In this document: one piece after another, positions 1-7,200 of the stretch
Layout: each line of letters opens with the position of its first letter
How positions within the stretch are numbered: position 1 is the first letter of the stretch
From: Clostridiales bacterium UBA1246
GTDB taxonomy: Bacteria; Bacillota; Clostridia; Oscillospirales; Oscillospiraceae
DNA length: 9,931 nucleotides
Assembly (NCBI GenBank): GCA_002308315.1
Contig: DBWE01000207.1
Location: 1 to 9,931 of the forward strand
Direction of reading: 5' to 3'
Notes under the pieces: model-generated
The model's input: the letters and a program-made list of their open reading frames with translations, nothing else
What the model was told of the DNA's origin: nothing
The model's database searches: none
Made by a program: the position numbers and the translations under genes

Positions 1-163
1 GCGGGCAGCGGTACCGCTTTCTTTGTTCAAAATATTAAAACGAGGGATCCCCGGCAGACTTGGAATCTCGAGTCGACCGCGGATTTCTTTCCATGCCGGG
101 TCTTGCGTCGGTGTGATATCATTAAAACAGTATCGCGAAATCGGGACCTGACGAGGGAAAAAA
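1..163. other. Upstream noncoding stretch, no gene recognised
   Basis: No recognisable protein, RNA gene or strong promoter is seen here. One + frame stays open from the left edge to about position 243 but has no start, no family resemblance, and overlaps the next gene, so it was not called. A TTGCGT at 103-108 could be a -35 element, but no convincing -10 lies 16-18 bases downstream. A GGTACC-centred 12-base palindrome (8-19) precedes a T-rich run and could be the end of an upstream terminator. The stretch is dense in six-base palindromes. Confidence 0.4.
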
Positions 164-166
164 GTG

Positions 167-1297
167 ATGACGGAAAAGGAAAACAACAGAAAAACCATGA
201 TTCGTTGGCCGGGAAAAGAAGAAATAAACACTTCGCGCCTTTATAATCTGGATCTACTGAAAGCGCTTGCGATAGTATGTATGATTCTCTGCCACTGCGT
301 CCTGATGCTCGGCGTGCATCATGACGGATACGAAAAGGACATTCTCTATTTTTTCGGCGATGTGGTACTTGGCGATTATATTGCGGTCGCTCATGCTTTT
401 ATGTTTGCAATGGGCGTTGGTTTCGTTTTTACAAACAAAAAGGCGCCTGCAGATCTTATAAAGCGGGGTATTAAAATATTCCTGCTTGGTTACATACTGA
501 ATTTCTTTCGTTACGGTATTTATGCATTGATCGAAGGCGTGATAAGCGGCGAGTTTGAGCCACAGACGCTTGAAGCGTTATTCGGTCCCGATATTTTTCA
601 TTTTGCAGGTCTCGCCATGATCCTTACGGGCGTGCTGAAAAAGCTCAGGCTGAACGAAGCGCACATTCTGTTTATCGGCATTTTAATGTCTGCGGCAGGC
701 TCTTTTCTTGTTCTGATCGACACGGGAAATTATGTCGAAAATCTCCTGCTCGGGCATGTTATCACCACAACCGAAGATACCTCCTGCTTTGCTCTGCTGA
801 ATTGGTATATCTTTGTCGCGGCCGGCATGATGTTCGGCGTGATCGTACGCAGAGTGGAAAATGCGGGGGTCTTTTATAAAAGGCTTTTGGCTGTATCGGG
901 CATTGTATCGGCAATCTATATCGCGCTGACGTTTCGGTTGGGAATCCTTTTCTTAACAAAGCAAAGCTTTTATTACGCGGTCGGCACCCCTGACGCGATC
1001 GGGCTGCTCTGCACTGATTTGTTCTTGATTTCGGCTTTTTATTTTATTATTAAAAAGTTTGGCGTTTCGAAGTTCAAAACAGAAATTGAAATGAGTAAAA
1101 ACCTTACCGTAATATATATTATCCAGTGGTGTGTAATAGGTTTTACGGACAGTGTTTTCGGTTATGTTCTGGAATACGATTTCCCGTATTATTTTATTTA
1201 TCCGTTCGGCTTTATGCTGATCGTCGCTTCGTTTTATCTGGCAAGGCTGTGGAACAAGCATAAAAACAAAAAAAGCGCTTCTCCGATTTTGCTTTGA
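167..1297 (+). CDS. Polytopic membrane protein, DUF1624/HGSNAT or acyltransferase-3 type
   Basis: A 376-residue integral membrane protein with about ten hydrophobic segments. The first transmembrane segment carries the pattern R24-x4-D29-x13-H43 (NLDLLKALAIVCMILCHC), typical of membrane acyltransferases of the DUF1624 (heparan-alpha-glucosaminide N-acetyltransferase-like, YeiB-like) and acyltransferase-3 groups. Further along, a small-residue AMGVGFVF segment, an IKRGIKIFLLGYILN segment and an IFHFAGLAMIL segment follow the DUF1624 order. The usual Arg-Gly after the conserved Asp is Lys-Ala here. Such proteins move acyl groups across the membrane onto sugars or cell-wall polymers; the substrate here is unknown. 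GAGGG at 153-157 lies 9 bases before ATG 167, so ATG is preferred over the GTG at 164. Codons are AT-richer than in the other genes. No partner gene is adjacent. Confidence 0.8.
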   Translation: MTEKENNRKTMIRWPGKEEINTSRLYNLDLLKALAIVCMILCHCVLMLGVHHDGYEKDILYFFGDVVLGDYIAVAHAFMFAMGVGFVFTNKKAPADLIKRGIKIFLLGYILNFFRYGIYALIEGVISGEFEPQTLEALFGPDIFHFAGLAMILTGVLKKLRLNEAHILFIGILMSAAGSFLVLIDTGNYVENLLLGHVITTTEDTSCFALLNWYIFVAAGMMFGVIVRRVENAGVFYKRLLAVSGIVSAIYIALTFRLGILFLTKQSFYYAVGTPDAIGLLCTDLFLISAFYFIIKKFGVSKFKTEIEMSKNLTVIYIIQWCVIGFTDSVFGYVLEYDFPYYFIYPFGFMLIVASFYLARLWNKHKNKKSASPILL

Positions 1298-1319
1298 AAA
1301 GGATATGAAGGCGCTTTTG
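1271..1319 (+). terminator. Hairpin overlapping the end of the membrane-protein gene
   Basis: AAAAGCGC (1271-1278) pairs with GCGCTTTT (1311-1318). The stem continues inward through TTC/GAA, TCC/GGA and TTTT/AAAA with small bulges, around a GCTTTG loop (1291-1296). The A-tract 5' arm and T-tract 3' arm fit a Rho-independent terminator that could work in both directions. The gene's stop codon (1295-1297) lies at the loop and 3' arm boundary, so terminating ribosomes would cover the hairpin. Confidence 0.5.
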
Positions 1320-1363
1320 TCCGCGACCCGGGCCGCGATCACGGATCGCTCCGCGCTTTGACT

Positions 1364-1391
1364 GCAAATGCGCACCCGGCGCATTTGCTTT
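1364..1391 (+). terminator. Perfect 10-bp hairpin, terminator-like
   Basis: GCAAATGCGC (1364-1373) and GCGCATTTGC (1379-1388) form a perfect 10-bp stem with a five-base loop, followed by only three T residues. The weak T run leaves open whether it terminates or is another intergenic structure. It lies between the membrane-protein gene and the Imm63-like gene. Confidence 0.45.
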
Positions 1392-1420
1392 ACGCGCCGC
1401 GCCGCTTGCCTCCGCCAAAT

Positions 1421-1461
1421 AAGGCAGGTGATTTTGATGGAATTGCCTGCCTTTGCTTTTT
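1421..1461 (+). terminator. Rho-independent terminator with T tract
   Basis: AAGGCAGG (1421-1428) and CCTGCCTT (1446-1453) form a perfect 8-bp stem with a 17-base loop. A T-rich run (TGCTTTTT, 1454-1461) follows immediately. This is the most classical terminator in the spacer. Its 3' arm overlaps the candidate promoter -35 of the next gene. Confidence 0.55.
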
Positions 1462-1471
1462 GTGCTATTAT
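1443..1471 (+). promoter_or_regulatory. Candidate sigma-A promoter for the Imm63-like gene
   Basis: TTGCCT (1443-1448), a 17-base spacer and TATTAT (1466-1471) preceded by TGC make a housekeeping promoter with an extended -10. Transcription would start near 1478, about 65 bases before the ATG at 1544. The -35 shares bases with the terminator 3' arm, which limits confidence. Confidence 0.45.
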
Positions 1472-1543
1472 CGGGAACAGGCGGACGAGGCGAGGGGCTG
1501 TCCACGAAAATACAGATCAGAGATTTGCAGAGGTAAATCAGAA

Positions 1544-2098
1544 ATGAGACCGGATGAAAAATGGATCTACGCACATCTTCCCAAGGAACTGGCAGATCAA
1601 CGGATAGACTGCTTCTCCGGAGAGTATCTTGACGGCTTGACCGTTATGCGGGAAGGCGAACGCGGAGGAGACGACGTCGTCGTTTACCGGGCGAAAGATG
1701 AAGAAGATCTGCGCTGGTGGCAGCTTGAAAACGTGTGCCGCTTTATCCATGAACCGGACCCGCCTGCGCGGAAGATCTGGCGATATTACAGGGATCACGC
1801 CGAAGACGGAAAATGGTTATATACAGAGCGCAGGAACTACGATTATAACGCCATTGAAGACTCGCGGCTTTATGGCTTCGAATGTTTCCTGAGGGTGCTG
1901 CATTACGGGTTCCCTCCCGAGCGTTGGGAAACAAAAGTGCGGGAGCACGTCAGGCTGATGAACTATTGGTACGATGAACCGCACTGGGACTATGACCGCG
2001 AGAAGCTGTGCTTCATCGAGATAAGTGATTCCAAAGAAAATGACGGTGACGGTATCGAAGAGCCAAGACCGGGCTCCGTGATCAGAACGATCGATTAA
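1544..2098 (+). CDS. Imm63-like putative immunity protein
   Basis: A 184-residue, soluble, acidic protein rich in Trp, Tyr and Arg, with no signal peptide or membrane segment. Two blocks resemble Imm63, an immunity family of polymorphic toxin systems, as I recall it: a D-L-x-x-W block near residues 55-68 (EDLRWWQLENVCRFI), and an E-D-S-R block followed by aromatic and leucine residues and a conserved Trp (residues 105-140, W128). Imm63 members are thought to neutralise a cognate secreted toxin by binding it. The family match is inference from remembered motifs. ATG 1544 was chosen because AGAGG (1529-1533) lies 10 bases upstream; the open frame continues upstream to about 1358, but that stretch crosses two hairpins and a promoter and looks noncoding. 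No toxin gene is in the window, so it would be an orphan or part of a distant cassette. Confidence 0.7.
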   Translation: MRPDEKWIYAHLPKELADQRIDCFSGEYLDGLTVMREGERGGDDVVVYRAKDEEDLRWWQLENVCRFIHEPDPPARKIWRYYRDHAEDGKWLYTERRNYDYNAIEDSRLYGFECFLRVLHYGFPPERWETKVREHVRLMNYWYDEPHWDYDREKLCFIEISDSKENDGDGIEEPRPGSVIRTID

Positions 2099-2179
2099 GA
2101 GGATCCCGGTGTGCCGGTTTAAGTCTGCGCATGACAAATCGTTCGCTTTATTCGATTTTAATAAACACAAACTATAATG

Positions 2180-2208
2180 TTGCGTAAACGCCATATCGGT
2201 GATATATT
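2180..2208 (+). promoter_or_regulatory. Candidate sigma-A promoter for the diguanylate cyclase gene
   Basis: TTGCGT (2180-2185), a 17-base spacer and TATATT (2203-2208) preceded by TGA give a good housekeeping promoter with an extended -10. The surroundings are locally AT-rich in an otherwise GC-rich window. The expected start near 2215 leaves a leader of about 95 bases before the ATG at 2311. Confidence 0.55.
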
Positions 2209-2310
2209 AAAGACACCGGCACGGAATGTATATCGAATTCTCCGCGGCAGACTCCGAGACGCGGAGCATCAGCAGCCATTGCCGGTGAGGGAAGTGAACA
2301 GAGGCGTATC

Positions 2311-3465
2311 ATGAACAATGACGTTTTGATCGCGTTCAGCATTTTTCAATTGATTTTTTTCCTGCTGGACCTTTATATTCTGACAAATACGGGCCGCAAC
2401 ATCGCCAGAAAGGGCGAGTATACGTGGTTTTATGTCCTGATCGCCATACATATGGCATATCTTCTGCTCAACACTCTCTGGACGATGTCCGAGTATGCTC
2501 TGGTGAAGTTCCCGAGGGGCGTCATGCTGGTCATCTGTACCGTCAGTCTCTGGACTGTGACAGGATGCGCGACCGCTTTCTTTATGTTCGCGGTCGAAAA
2601 GCTGAATATACAGCTTTTGCAGTCCGGCGCAGGCAAGTGGCTGCGTTGGCTGCCCGCGGCGTTTTCCACCCTGATTATCGTCTCGACCGCGTGGACGGAG
2701 CAGGTATTCTATCTCGATGAAAAAGGCTCCTTCATTCACGGTCCGATGTACCTGCCGATGATGGTGTCGGCCAGTCTGTATCTTCTGATCATAGCGGCGG
2801 TAACGTGTGTCAATATTTTTCGCAAAAAAACAAGGTTTTTGCGCAAATCGAACGCCACGTTATTTATCTCGGTGCTGATCATCATCGCCTTTGTCGTGAT
2901 AGACAGCTTTCTGGCAAAGGCGTCTATCCTTCCCGCCGCCATCTTTTCCGTCATTGTCGGGATCTTTATCGCCATGCAGGTAGCCAATATCAATTCCGAC
3001 GCGCTGACCGGCATGAATAACCGCCGCAAGGCGGAGGATCATCTGTCCGACCTGATAAAGAACGTCTCGGGAAAAAAGCCGATATACCTGTACATGGGCG
3101 ACCTGAACGATTTCAAGAAAATCAACGATACCTACGGCCACGCCATCGGGGATGAGGCGCTCATTCTCTGCAGCCGGGCCCTCAAGCAAACGATAGACCG
3201 GTACGGCGGATTTGCGGCACGCTACGGAGGAGATGAGTTCCTGCTCTCCTGGCAGCCGGACAAGGACGCGGAACCCGATCCCGATGCGCTCACCAGGGAC
3301 GTGAACGCTTTCCTGCAGGAGCTGTCAAACGATAAGCCGTACAAGCTGGCGATGACCATGGGCAACGTCTGCTGTACGGACCCGAAGGAGCCGCTGATCT
3401 CCTACATCCGGCAGGCTGACAGCATGCTGTACCAGCGCAAGAGAGCCGCCGACATCGGCCGCTGA
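2311..3465 (+). CDS. Membrane-bound GGDEF diguanylate cyclase
   Basis: A 384-residue protein that should make cyclic di-GMP from two GTP at the inner face of the membrane. Seven hydrophobic segments span residues 5-228, a plausible sensor of unknown ligand. The GGDEF domain follows directly: DALTGMNNRR (230-239), the metal/GTP segment MGDLNDFKKINDTYGH (262-277), the signature YGGDEF (305-310), and a C-terminal QADSMLYQRKR helix. The first metal-binding Asp (D264) is kept; the DxD variant here reads D-L-N, as in other active cyclases of the DLN type. The position of the RxxD inhibitory site reads RYGG (297-300), so classical product inhibition is probably lost. There is no EAL or HD-GYP domain. 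GAGG at 2301-2304 precedes the ATG by 6 bases. The gene appears monocistronic, with an extended -10 promoter at 2180-2208. Confidence 0.92.
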   Translation: MNNDVLIAFSIFQLIFFLLDLYILTNTGRNIARKGEYTWFYVLIAIHMAYLLLNTLWTMSEYALVKFPRGVMLVICTVSLWTVTGCATAFFMFAVEKLNIQLLQSGAGKWLRWLPAAFSTLIIVSTAWTEQVFYLDEKGSFIHGPMYLPMMVSASLYLLIIAAVTCVNIFRKKTRFLRKSNATLFISVLIIIAFVVIDSFLAKASILPAAIFSVIVGIFIAMQVANINSDALTGMNNRRKAEDHLSDLIKNVSGKKPIYLYMGDLNDFKKINDTYGHAIGDEALILCSRALKQTIDRYGGFAARYGGDEFLLSWQPDKDAEPDPDALTRDVNAFLQELSNDKPYKLAMTMGNVCCTDPKEPLISYIRQADSMLYQRKRAADIGR

Positions 3466-3492
3466 GCTTTCCGGAAGAGCGCATGTTGAAAT

Positions 3493-3515
3493 GGACCGGC
3501 ACGGTTTGTCGGTCC
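3493..3515. other. Stable hairpin downstream of the diguanylate cyclase gene
   Basis: GGACCGGCA (3493-3501) pairs with TGTCGGTCC (3507-3515) over 9 bp including one G-T wobble, with loop CGGTT. It lies 28 bases after the GGDEF stop codon. No T run follows, so it may stabilise the mRNA 3' end or act as a weak or Rho-assisted terminator rather than a classical one. Confidence 0.4.
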
Positions 3516-3612
3516 GGGCCGGCGCAGACAAAGCATCCGCCTTGTACCCATGGCCTTCGATCCGCGCCCACAGGCTGTTTTTCCGGCAGAACATGAGCTC
3601 CTTTCAATACGG

Positions 3613-3700
3613 ACAGGGCACCCGCAAGGGTGCCCTGTGAGCTTGTCGACCGAGACCTGCGGACTTTATCGACAAGCTCTGCCAACGGCGTGAGCCGTTG
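3613..3700. repeat. Block of three tandem perfect hairpins
   Basis: Three perfect inverted repeats lie almost end to end. Hairpin 1: ACAGGGCACCC / GGGTGCCCTGT (3613-3623 / 3628-3638), loop GCAA. Hairpin 2: GAGCTTGTCGA / TCGACAAGCTC (3639-3649 / 3669-3679), 19-base loop. Hairpin 3: CAACGGC / GCCGTTG (3683-3689 / 3694-3700), loop GTGA. The first and third have GNRA tetraloops, which favours folding as RNA. The block ends where the Fic-like remnant begins. It could be a dispersed REP-like or MITE-like intergenic repeat, a structured RNA, or a compound terminator. I do not recognise a named family. Confidence 0.6.
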
Positions 3701-3879
3701 ATCTCACCTTTTGCCGACGCCTATTGAACAGCCCGACGCCGCTTTCCAAAGCGGAGATCTGCAAAAACCTGCCGGACGTCAGCCCTGCGACAGTGGAGGC
3801 TGTGCCGGGCGACATGGTAAAAGACGGTACGATCCAACGGATCGGCGCCGGCAGGGCGTCAAAATATCTGAAAGCGTAA
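3694..3879 (+). pseudogene. C-terminal winged-helix remnant of a Fic-family protein
   Basis: One + frame from 3694 to the TAA at 3877-3879 has no usable start. From 3721 it encodes about 52 residues resembling the winged-helix tail of Fic/DOC-family proteins: LLNSPTPLSKAEIC, then LPDVSPATVEAV, then GDMVKDGTIQRIGAGRASKY and a terminal Lys-Ala. Intact Fic proteins transfer AMP or related groups using an HPFxxGNGR motif upstream; none of that domain is present here, and a stop (TGA 3691-3693) closes the frame just upstream. The recognition-helix region reads E-A-V-P-G-D, where a hydrophobic residue rather than Pro is usual, which also suggests decay. The 5' boundary coincides with the hairpin block, so insertion or deletion there may have removed the rest. 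The family call is inference from remembered motifs. Confidence 0.6.
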
Positions 3880-4123
3880 AACGCTGCAAAACAGACGCGA
3901 TCCCGCTCCGCCGTGCGGAGGAAAAACGGAAGATGATATTACGGACAGCGCCGCCGTCGGGCGCACCGGTTTTTCGGGAAACGGCGCACTCTGAAATTGC
4001 CCGTGTCGGACGGAAACGCGGCTTTGCGAGCATGCGGAAGACACGGCTTGATTTCGATACGCGGAAAAGTGCGGGATATCATGAATTTTGCCTGATTTAC
4101 GGGAACGCGGCGGTAGGAGAGTA
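3880..4123. other. Intergenic stretch, no gene recognised
   Basis: No recognisable gene. A + frame from ATG 3933 to the stop at 4152-4154 would encode 73 residues and has GGAGG at 3917-3921. Its sequence matches nothing I know and its end overlaps the promoter of the giant gene, so it is not called. It could be a further decayed remnant. No riboswitch consensus (including cyclic di-GMP types) was seen by eye. Confidence 0.4.
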
Positions 4124-4152
4124 TTGCTTTTTTCGCGTTGTGATAATACAAT
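4124..4152 (+). promoter_or_regulatory. Candidate sigma-A promoter for the giant GLUG-repeat gene
   Basis: TTGCTT (4124-4129), a 17-base spacer and TACAAT (4147-4152) lie in the only AT-rich patch of the spacer. The start would fall near 4159, giving a leader of about 105 bases with a strong hairpin before the ribosome site. Confidence 0.55.
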
Positions 4153-4182
4153 AAAAGGATAAAGCGCAGTGGAATATTCGGA

Positions 4183-4203
4183 TCCGCCCCGCATCGGGGC
4201 GGA
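4183..4203 (+). promoter_or_regulatory. GC-rich leader hairpin before the GLUG-repeat gene
   Basis: TCCGCCCC (4183-4190) pairs perfectly with GGGGCGGA (4196-4203) around loop GCATC. No T run follows, so it is more likely a leader-stabilising or regulatory hairpin than a terminator. The CGGACG at its 3' edge (4200-4205) is complementary to CGTCCG at 4244-4249, next to the ribosome site GGAGG (4249-4253), so an alternative fold that hinders translation is possible. Confidence 0.4.
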
Positions 4204-4262
4204 CGACGTTTCCGCTTTCGAATCAGACGACCGTTAAATCAGCCGTCCGGAGGATATGATAT

Positions 4263-7200
4263 ATGAAACACGGGAATTTGCGGCTCATATTTTTTCTTTT
4301 TGCTCTCGCGCTGACGGCGTGCCTTGCCGTCGGCGGCGCGCTGGCCGACGGCGAGCCCTGGTCCGGCAGCGGTACGGAGACCGATCCGTGGCAGATCGCG
4401 TCTCCGGCGGAGCTGCAGGCGCTGGCGGAGCGGGTGAACAGCGGCGATTCCTGCCGCGGCAAATGGTTCGCGCTGACGCAGGACGTGGACCTGTCCGACG
4501 TATGCGGCGCCGACGCCGGTCTGAGCTGGGAGCCCATCGGCAACCGCGGCGACGTCACCTTTTACGGCGTTTTTGACGGCGGCGGCCACAGCGTCACGGG
4601 CCTGTACGTCAGCGGCGGCGGGAGTTACCGCGGCCTGTTCGGAACGGTATCCGGGACGGTAAGGAATCTGAACGTCGCCGGCTCGGTACTCGGAAGTGAT
4701 GGGGACGATCACATCGGCGGCGTGGTCGGCATGAGCTACGGCAACATCGGGGACTGCTCCTTTTCCGGGACAGTGACGGGCCGCAGCTATGTCGGCGGCG
4801 TCGTCGGCGCCATAGGCCCGGGCTGCACCGTATCCGACTGCAGCTCCGACGCGTTCGTCAGCGGGTCCGGTTCGGCCGTCGGCGGCGTGGTGGGCTGGGC
4901 CAACGGCATCCCGTTCCAGGAGGGCCGCAGCGATGTGAAGGAAGAATACGCGGACGAGGAATGCTCGGGGACGGTCTCGGACTGCAGCTTCTCCGGAACG
5001 CTTTTGGACAGAAGCAGCACGTATCTGCTCACAAGTTATGACAGCGACGCCGGCAAGCTGTTGATCTACTATGAGACCAACGCCTACGGCGGCGTGGTCG
5101 GCTGGGCAAACGGATACCGGCTCACCGGCTGCGTCAACAACGGCACGGTCACCTGCATCGGCCCCGAGACCACCGGCGGAGGCGACTTTATAGGCGGCGT
5201 CGTGGGCGACGCCGGCAACGGCAGCGTTTTGACGGACTGCGTCAACAACGGCCCGGTACAGGGCAGGATGCTCACGGGCGGCGTGGCGGGATGGCTCCAT
5301 ATCAGCCGGGCGGAGAACTGCTCCAACACCGGCGCGATATATGGGATCCGGCTCACGGGCGGCGTCGTGGGAGGCGCGGACAGCGGCAGCGCCGTAGAGA
5401 ACTGCTCCAACACCGCGGAGGGCTCCGTGACGAGCAGCAGCCCGTCCGCGCTGCTCACGGGCGGCGTGGTGGGTCTGAGCAACTGCTTCGTAAGCGGCTG
5501 TACCAACGCGGGGACCGTCTCGGGCATGGAATACGTCGGCGGAGTCGCGGCGTTCAGCACGAGGAACGTAAGCGGATGCACCAATCTTGCCGGAAGCAGC
5601 GTCGTCGGCTATGACGCCGACGGCGGTCAGATCGGCGGCGTCGTGGGTTACGTCGCGTCGGAGAGCAGCGTTATCGAATGCGTCAATTACGGCACGGTAG
5701 GCTCCGCTTCGAACTTAGTCGGCGGCGTTGCCGGATACGTAACGGGTTCGGTGATAAAATGCGTCAATCACGGCGAAGTCAGCGGAGCGGCCATGCTCGG
5801 CGGCGTGGCGGGCCACGTCTCGTACAACGTAACGGACTGCACGAACTACGGCGCTGTCAGCAGCGCTGTCGGCAGCGAGGCCGGCCTCGTGTTCAACGTC
5901 GGCGGCGTGGCGGGGGAAGCGGGCTTCAAATACCGAGACGAAATAGACTTCGACAGCGTGTTAGACGTCACCGACAGCGCATTGACCGGATGTGAAAACC
6001 ACGGCGAGGTGACAGTCACCGGCAGGGGATACGTCGGCGGCGTCGTCGGCTGCGCATTCAACAGAGAGTTCGACAGCTGCCGAAACCTCGAACGAGTCAC
6101 CGCCGAGATAACGGTCACGGAGGCGGATAAATTCGCGTACGTCGGAGGCGTGGCGGGATATGCCTTCGGCTGCGTTTCAAACTGCGAAAACAGCGCGGCA
6201 GTCAGCGCGTCGAGCACGACAGGAACAAACGCCATAGCAACGGGCGGCGTCGCGGGAGGCGCGGTCGCCGCCGAGGACTGCTCTAACTCCGGCGAGGTGA
6301 CGGGCGAGGCGATCACCGGCGGAGTCATGGGCTATATCGGCGGCAAAGCCGAGCGCTGCTCAAACAGCGGCGCGGTGACCGGAGACAATCAGACGGGCGG
6401 AGTCATCGGCTCGATCGGCGAAGACGGCAGCGCCTCGGACTGCGAAAACAACGGCCCGGTCACCGGCGTCAACTACACGGGCGGTGTCGCGGGCTCGTGC
6501 TTCGACACATTGGCGGACAGCGTAAACCGCGCTCAGGTGCATGGTCAGAAGTGCGCCGGAGGCGTGGTCGGATACTCAAAAGAAGGCAGCGTCGTGACGC
6601 GCTGCATCAACGCGGCGGGCGGGAACGTGACCGCGACCGACGAGGCTCATTCCGGCGCAGGCGGCGTCGCGGGCTGGTGCAGCGGTACGGTCGATGACTG
6701 CGTCAATTACGCCTCTGTGACCGGCATAGACAGTATCGGAGGCATAGCGGGCAAAGCGTTTAACGGGGGCCTGATCATTAACAGCCTCAACGCCGCGGGC
6801 AGTACGGTCAGCGGAACGGGCAAAACGGGCGGCATCGCGGGCCTGGCAGATCAGGGATCTTCATTGACGTACTGCGTCAACGCCGGCACGGTGACCGGCA
6901 CGGAAGCTACGGGCGGCGTCACGGGCTACGTCTCCGTCGATTCGACGGTCTCGCACTGCGTCAATGACGAAATCGCCGTCGTGAGCGGCGGGAAAGCTAC
7001 CGGCGGCATAGCGGGTTATATGCTGGCGGCCGACGCGGATGCCGCTTACATAGAATACTGCGAAAACAAAGGTCCCGTGTCCGGGACCGATTATGAGACG
7101 GGCGGCGTCATAGGCGGCGTTGTTCTGGGAACGGTCAGATACTGTGTCAACAGCGGCGCCGTCAGCGGCACGGAATCCGTCGGCGGCATCGCGGGCGGCA

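Noticed and set aside
10..138. Cluster of six-base palindromes (GGTACC, GGATCC, CTCGAG-GTCGAC-CCGCGG, GATATC, TCGCGA) resembling a cloning polylinker
   Set aside because: The order does not match a vector polylinker I can recall, the sites are spread over about 130 bases, and the sequence runs smoothly into a normal gene leader. Chance in a mixed-composition spacer is the simpler reading, though a vector screen would settle it.
1358..1543. Upstream extension of the Imm63-like gene's open frame
   Set aside because: The extra 62 codons cross a perfect 10-bp hairpin, a T-tract terminator and a promoter, encode a compositionally odd peptide, and have no ribosome site; ATG 1544 does.
3933..4154. 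73-residue frame with an upstream GGAGG
   Set aside because: No family resemblance, and its 3' end overlaps the promoter of the GLUG gene. It may be a gene remnant but cannot be supported as a gene.
3880..4262. Possible cyclic di-GMP riboswitch controlling the giant surface protein
   Set aside because: This is a natural expectation for clostridial adhesins, but the conserved core motifs of class I and class II cyclic di-GMP riboswitches were not found by eye, and the leader after the candidate promoter is only about 105 bases.
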